Assembly (NCBI RefSeq): GCF_003429565.1
Contig: NZ_QUAK01000239.1
Location: 1 to 64,000 of the forward strand
From: Streptomyces triticagri
GTDB lineage: Bacteria > Actinomycetota > Actinomycetes > Streptomycetales > Streptomycetaceae
Length of the DNA stretch: 64,000 nt
Direction: 5' to 3'
Position 1 is the first letter of the stretch, and each line of letters begins with the position of its first letter. Positions 60,155-64,000 of the stretch are shown here, piece after piece. Both the position numbers and the translations under genes were made by a program. Under the pieces are notes generated by a model. The model ran no database searches. It was given only the letters and a program-made list of their open reading frames with translations, and had not been told where the DNA came from.

Positions 60155-60655
60155 ATGTCCTTCCTCCGCCGCCGCAGCTCCGCCACTCCCGCCGGACCGG
60201 ACTTCGACGTCCTGGCCATGGACCCCGGTGACTGGCCCGGCAATCTCGGCGCCGGTCTGCTGCCCGCGCCGGACGGCAGCTGCCAGGGAGTGTTCCTGCG
60301 GTACGACCTGTTCGGCGGCCGCGGCCCCGCGATGATCATCGGGAATCTGCCGGAGGGCTCACCGGCCCGTGAGATCGAGGACAAAGAGGTGCCCTTCGAG
60401 GTCGCCCAGCTCCTCCTCGCGCTGGAGAACGACGAGGAGATCGAGGTCGTCGAGACCGAGGACGTCCCGGTGATGCAGGGCGACAACCTCCTCATCGTCA
60501 AGCGCATCAAGCTCTCCGAGAGCCGTATCTCCTGCGTCCAGTTCGACCGCAGCGACAAGGTCCTGGTGACCATCGCCGCCTGGGACCGCCCCATCACGGA
60601 CGACCTCTACGCCCTCCTCAAGCCGCTCCCGGCCGAGCTGTTCCAGCAGGGCTGA
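60155..60655 (+). CDS. Conserved-looking hypothetical protein
   Basis: The 166-residue soluble acidic protein has no recognised domain. Notable parts are FDVLAMDPGDWPGNLGAGLL, the repeated acidic ENDEEIEVVETEDVPVMQGD and RISCVQFDRSDKVLVTIAAW. A TACCAT box (60143-60148) stands six bases before the ATG, pointing to a leaderless gene, and a strong terminator follows. Codon bias supports a true gene. No function can be offered. Confidence 0.7.
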   Translation: MSFLRRRSSATPAGPDFDVLAMDPGDWPGNLGAGLLPAPDGSCQGVFLRYDLFGGRGPAMIIGNLPEGSPAREIEDKEVPFEVAQLLLALENDEEIEVVETEDVPVMQGDNLLIVKRIKLSESRISCVQFDRSDKVLVTIAAWDRPITDDLYALLKPLPAELFQQG

Positions 60656-60675
60656 CACCACCCCCGAACCGCACG

Positions 60676-60709
60676 GAGACCCGCGCCGGAACTGTCCGGC
60701 GCGGGTCTC
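60676..60709 (+). terminator. Strong hairpin terminator
   Basis: GAGACCCGCGCCGGA (60676-60690) pairs perfectly with TCCGGCGCGGGTCTC (60695-60709) across ACTG, 20 bases after the hypothetical gene's stop. Confidence 0.85.
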
Positions 60710-60733
60710 GTCGTGCGTACCCTCTTGTCGAGC

Positions 60734-60748
60734 AGTGGTCGGACCTCT
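60734..60748. promoter_or_regulatory. AGTGGTC/GACCTCT inverted repeat at the fucosidase promoter
   Basis: The arms match at six of seven pairs around a single G. It overlaps the spacer before a TACCGT -10-like box (60748-60753) and lies 13 bases before the start. The words resemble GntR-type half-sites such as those of DasR, but the spacing is one base short. Confidence 0.5.
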
Positions 60749-60761
60749 ACCGTCCTGCGTC

Positions 60762-63116
60762 ATGTCCCGGATCTCCCGAAGAACAACCATGAAGTCTGCC
60801 CTCGGCGGCGCTGGTGTGCTCGCTGTCGGCGGAATCCCCTTCTCCGGATCAGCGTATGCGGCTCCCGGCCGCAGAGATTCATCAGACCAATTAACGCTCT
60901 GGTACGCAGCGCCCGCCGAGGACTGGGAGCGCGAGGCGCTGCCCGTCGGCAACGGCGCATTGGGAGCGATGATCTTCGGCACGGTCACATCGGAGCGCCT
61001 GCAGTTCAACGAGAAGACCCTCTGGACGGGCGGACCCGGCTCTCCCGGCTACGACCACGGAAACTGGACCGAACCGCGCCCCGACGCCCTCGCCTCCGTA
61101 CGCAGCGACCTCGACGAGAAGGGCCGCCTCGACCCGGAGGAGGTCGCCGAGCGCCTCGGCCAGCCCGAGCACGGCTTCGGCGCCTATCAGACCTTCGGCG
61201 ATCTGTACCTCGACTTCCCCGGGGCACAGGCCGACTCGGGCTCGTACCGGCGCGAACTCGCCTTCGCGGACGCCCTGTCCACCGTGACGTACACGCAGGA
61301 CGGTGTGGGCCACCGGCGGGAGTTCTTCGCCTCGTACCCCGACCGGGCCCTCGTCGGCCGGATCTCCGCGGACAGCCCGGGCCAGGTCGCCTTCACCTTG
61401 CGCCACACCTCGCCGCGGGGCGACTCCACCGCCGAAGCGGCCGACGGGCGTCTCGTCGTCCGCGGCGCCCTCGAGGACAACGGACTGCGTTTCGAGGCCC
61501 AGCTGCGCCTCGAAACCGAGGGGGGCACGGTCACCGCCGGCGGCGACGGCACCCTGACGGTGGCCGGCGCCGACAGTGCCTGGTTCGTCCTCGCCGCCGG
61601 CACCGACTACGCCGACACGTACCCCGACTACCGCGGCGCGGATCCGCACGCGCAGGTGACGGAGGACGTCGACACCGCGGCCGCCCGCGGTTTCGAGGCC
61701 GTACGCACCCGCCATCTCGACGACCACCGCGCCCTGTTCGGCCGCGTCGTCCTCGACATCGGTCAGCGCACCCCCACCGACGTACCCACCGACCGGCTGC
61801 TCGCGGGATACGGCGGAGGAGCGAGCGCCGAGGACAAGGCGCTCGAGGCGCTGTTCTTCCAGTACGGCCGCTACCTCCTCATCGCCTCGTCCCGGCCGGG
61901 CTCGCTGCCGGCCAATCTGCAGGGCGTCTGGAACCACGTCGACGATCCGCCCTGGTCGGCCGACTACCACGTCAACATCAATCTGCAGATGAACTACTGG
62001 CCCGCCCAGGCCGCCAACCTCGCCGAAACCACCGCGCCCTACCAGGAGTTCACCCGAGCGCTCGTCGCCCCCGGCAAGCGCACGGCACAGGAGATGTTCG
62101 GCGCCGGCGGCTGGCTCGTGCACAACCAGACCAACCCCTACGGATTCACCGGCGTGCACGACTGGGCCACCGCCTTCTGGTTCCCGGAGGCCGCGGGCTG
62201 GCTCACCCAGGAGCTGTACGAGCACTACCGCTTCGGTGGCTCGACCGACTACCTCCGCTCCACCGCGTACCCGGTGATGAAGGAGGCGGCCCGCTTCTGG
62301 CTCGACACCCTGTACACCGATCCGCGCGACGGCACCCTGGTCGTCTCACCCAGCTACTCGCCCGAGCAGGGCGACTTCACGGCCGGTGCCTCGATGTCCC
62401 AGCAGATCGTCCACGACCTGCTGACCAACACCCTGGAAGCCGCCCGCACCCTCGGTGACAGCGCGGCCTTCCGGCGCGAACTCGAAGACACGCTAGGGAA
62501 GTTGGACCCCGGCCTGCGTATCGGGTCCTGGGGCCAGCTGCAGGAGTGGAAGGAGGACCTCGACGATCCGGAGAACGACCACCGGCACGTCTCCCACCTC
62601 TACGCCCTGCACCCCGGCCGGCAGATCGAACCCGGCAGCAAATGGGCCGAGGCCGCCCGGGTGTCGCTGACCGCCCGCGGCGACGGCGGCACCGGCTGGT
62701 CCAAGGCCTGGAAGATCAACTTCTGGGCGCGGCTGCGGGACGGCGACCACGCGCACACGATGCTCGCCGAGCAGCTGAAGAATTCCACGCTGCCCAACCT
62801 CTGGGACACCCATCCGCCGTTCCAGATCGACGGCAACTTCGGCGCCACCTCGGGAATCGTGGAGATGCTGCTGCAGAGCCAGCACGACGTGATCGACATC
62901 CTGCCCGCGCTGCCCGCCGCCTGGCCGGACGGCTCGGTGACCGGACTACGGGCCAGAGGAGGCGCCGAGGTGGACATCACCTGGGCCGCGGGAAAGCCCA
63001 CCCGGGTGGCCGTGCACGCCGGCCGCACCCGCGAACTGACCGTGCACGCCGCCCTGTTCGACGGCGGCGAGCACACCTTCAAGGCGAGGGCGGGGGAGAC
63101 GTACACCTTCGCGTAA
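60762..63116 (+). CDS. Secreted alpha-L-fucosidase, GH95, with a TTA codon
   Basis: The 784-residue enzyme has a twin-arginine signal (SRISRRTTMKSALGG, ending GSAYA), the GH95 N-domain (LWYAAPAEDWEREALPVGNG, FNEKTLWTGGP), a catalytic (alpha/alpha)6 barrel with candidate acid Glu535 in SPSYSPEQGDF, WNHVDDPPWSADYHVNIN, and a C-terminal domain with HPPFQIDGNFGATSG. It removes alpha-1,2-linked L-fucose from glycans. Codon 44 (60891-60893) is TTA, the rare leucine codon read by the bldA tRNA, so translation may be tied to development. A terminator-like hairpin and the converging sigma-factor gene follow. Confidence 0.92.
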   Translation: MSRISRRTTMKSALGGAGVLAVGGIPFSGSAYAAPGRRDSSDQLTLWYAAPAEDWEREALPVGNGALGAMIFGTVTSERLQFNEKTLWTGGPGSPGYDHGNWTEPRPDALASVRSDLDEKGRLDPEEVAERLGQPEHGFGAYQTFGDLYLDFPGAQADSGSYRRELAFADALSTVTYTQDGVGHRREFFASYPDRALVGRISADSPGQVAFTLRHTSPRGDSTAEAADGRLVVRGALEDNGLRFEAQLRLETEGGTVTAGGDGTLTVAGADSAWFVLAAGTDYADTYPDYRGADPHAQVTEDVDTAAARGFEAVRTRHLDDHRALFGRVVLDIGQRTPTDVPTDRLLAGYGGGASAEDKALEALFFQYGRYLLIASSRPGSLPANLQGVWNHVDDPPWSADYHVNINLQMNYWPAQAANLAETTAPYQEFTRALVAPGKRTAQEMFGAGGWLVHNQTNPYGFTGVHDWATAFWFPEAAGWLTQELYEHYRFGGSTDYLRSTAYPVMKEAARFWLDTLYTDPRDGTLVVSPSYSPEQGDFTAGASMSQQIVHDLLTNTLEAARTLGDSAAFRRELEDTLGKLDPGLRIGSWGQLQEWKEDLDDPENDHRHVSHLYALHPGRQIEPGSKWAEAARVSLTARGDGGTGWSKAWKINFWARLRDGDHAHTMLAEQLKNSTLPNLWDTHPPFQIDGNFGATSGIVEMLLQSQHDVIDILPALPAAWPDGSVTGLRARGGAEVDITWAAGKPTRVAVHAGRTRELTVHAALFDGGEHTFKARAGETYTFA

Positions 63117-63134
63117 CCCTGCGAGAAGAACGGT

Positions 63135-63168
63135 CCCGGGGGCCGGCCGTCCCAAGCAGGCCCCCGGG
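63135..63168. terminator. Bidirectional terminator after the fucosidase
   Basis: CCCGGGGGCC (63135-63144) pairs with GGCCCCCGGG (63159-63168) across a 14-base loop, between converging stop codons. Confidence 0.7.
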
Positions 63169-63203
63169 CACCCGTACACCCCTCCTGCCCGCACAGCAGT
63201 CCG

Positions 63204-64000
63204 CTATGCGTCCCGCCCCGGACTCAACCGCGCGATCCGCCGCCGCAGTTGCTCGCGCTCCGGCTCGGTGCCTGCCAGTTCGAGGGATTGGCCGTACGCC
63301 GTGAGTGCCTCGGCCGGCCGGCCCAGGCGCTCGAGCAGCTCGCCCCGCGCCGCCTGGTACGGGTGATGGCCGCGCAGCTGCGGTGCGTCCGCCAGGGCGT
63401 CCAGCAGGGCGAGCCCCGCGGCCGGACCGTCCCGCATCGCCACCGCGACCGCCCGGTTCAGCTCCACCACCGGCGAAGGGGCGAGCGCGCCGAGCACCTC
63501 GTACAGGGCCACGATCTGCGGCCAGTCGGTGCCCGCCACGTCGGACGCCTCGTCGTGCAGCGCCGCGATCGCCGCCTGCACCCCGTACGGACCGGGTGCA
63601 CCTCCGCTGAGCGCCGTCACCACCAGCGCCGAACCCTCCTCGATCATCGGCCGGTCCCAGCGGCCGCGGTCCTGGTCGTCCAGAAGAACCAATGCTCCGT
63701 CCGGCCCCGTGCGCGCATCCCGCCGCGCGTGCACCAGCAACATCAGCGCGAGCAGGCCGGCCACCTCACGCTCGGCGGGCATCAGCCGGCGCAGGATCCG
63801 GGCCAGCCGGATCGCCTCCTCCGCCAGATCGAGCCGCTGCAACTCCGGCCCCGAACTGGCCACATAGCCCTCGTTGAACACGGAGTACACCGCCTGCAGC
63901 ACCCCGGGCAGCCGCTCCGGCAGCTCGTCGGCCCCGGGCACCCGGAACGGTATCCGCGCCTCCCGGATCTTCTTCTTGGCCCGGACGATCCGCTGCGCCA
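63204..64000 (-). CDS. ECF sigma factor with DUF6596/TPR-like C-terminal domain, cut by the window edge
   Basis: The frame is open to the window edge and continues into AQRIVRAKKKIREARIPFRV, the end of the sigma4 region, so the start is outside. Visible are ELPERLPGVLQAVYSVFNEG, the DQDRGRWDRPMIEEG block and a helical PSPVVELNRAVAVAMRDGPAA tail, which identify the ECF42-type group with a C-terminal TPR-like domain. These sigma factors usually partner DGPF/YCII-type proteins. Neither the partner nor an anti-sigma gene is visible here. Confidence 0.88.
   Translation of the reverse strand, partial: AQRIVRAKKKIREARIPFRVPGADELPERLPGVLQAVYSVFNEGYVASSGPELQRLDLAEEAIRLARILRRLMPAEREVAGLLALMLLVHARRDARTGPDGALVLLDDQDRGRWDRPMIEEGSALVVTALSGGAPGPYGVQAAIAALHDEASDVAGTDWPQIVALYEVLGALAPSPVVELNRAVAVAMRDGPAAGLALLDALADAPQLRGHHPYQAARGELLERLGRPAEALTAYGQSLELAGTEPEREQLRRRIARLSPGRDA

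Noticed and set aside
60734..60748. Canonical DasR (dre) site
   Set aside because: Half-sites are one base too close for the known 16-base site; kept only as a GntR-like inverted repeat.
1..64000. tRNA, rRNA, CRISPR, prophage or biosynthetic gene cluster
   Set aside because: No such sequences recognised on either strand; no PKS, NRPS or terpene synthase signatures.

Overview
The window is a high-GC, densely packed bacterial chromosome segment with many GTG starts, Tat-exported glycosidases, ROK, PucR and TetR regulators, a DUF397 protein and a leucine TTA codon used as a rarity. Together these point to Streptomyces or a close relative. There is no tRNA, rRNA, CRISPR array, integrase or transposase, so it reads as ordinary chromosome rather than an island. 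About 55 protein genes were placed. Starts were chosen from ribosome-binding sites, overlaps, or TAnnnT-type -10 boxes 6 to 9 bases before the start (leaderless genes).

Layout. 0-7 kb: TerD-family protein (cut by the window edge), HpnB-like glycosyltransferase, Asp/Glu racemase-like protein, PH-domain membrane protein, O-antigen-ligase-like protein, apolipoprotein N-acyltransferase and a Nudix hydrolase. 7-10.3 kb: a cobalamin riboswitch leading a three-gene B12-type ABC importer. 10.3-14.5 kb: xylose block with a ROK regulator, divergent xylA and xylB, and a repeated AT-rich operator between them. 14.7-23.9 kb: methyltransferase, acetyltransferases, dhaKLM (dihydroxyacetone kinase), PucR regulator, succinate-semialdehyde-type dehydrogenase and a BASS transporter. 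24-28.6 kb: Tat-exported GH78 alpha-L-rhamnosidase with a LacI-type operator, then an acetyltransferase gene broken by one missing base. 28.7-37.6 kb: acyl-CoA dehydrogenase behind a KstR-type box, a TetR/PPOX/SnoaL group with a large palindrome, an MpaB-type oxygenase overlapping a Ser/Thr kinase with eight 42-residue TPR units, a carotenoid-desaturase-like flavoprotein and a PYGQ-tailed membrane protein. 37.6-52 kb: serine hydrolase, nitronate monooxygenase plus acyl-CoA ligase, cation antiporter, aculeacin/AHL-type acylase, another acyl-CoA ligase, an MFS/HTH pair and phenylacetate-CoA ligase. 52-58 kb: a compact sterol side-chain module (FadD19, EchA19, DUF35, Ltp4 and Ltp3 types). 58-64 kb: DUF397 protein, two-gene ABC transporter, conserved hypothetical, GH95 alpha-L-fucosidase with a TTA codon, and a partial ECF sigma factor.

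The most informative reading is the sterol module. Gene order and protein lengths match the actinobacterial genes for C24-branched sterol side chains. Its promoter carries a perfect KstR-type box, repeated 25 kb away in front of the acyl-CoA dehydrogenase, and a second palindrome that recurs in front of the nitronate monooxygenase/acyl-CoA ligase operon. Scattered lipid genes in the window therefore look like parts of one or two regulons. With the rhamnosidase, fucosidase and xylose genes this suggests a soil saprophyte using plant-derived sugars and sterols. All functions are inferred from sequence reading only.
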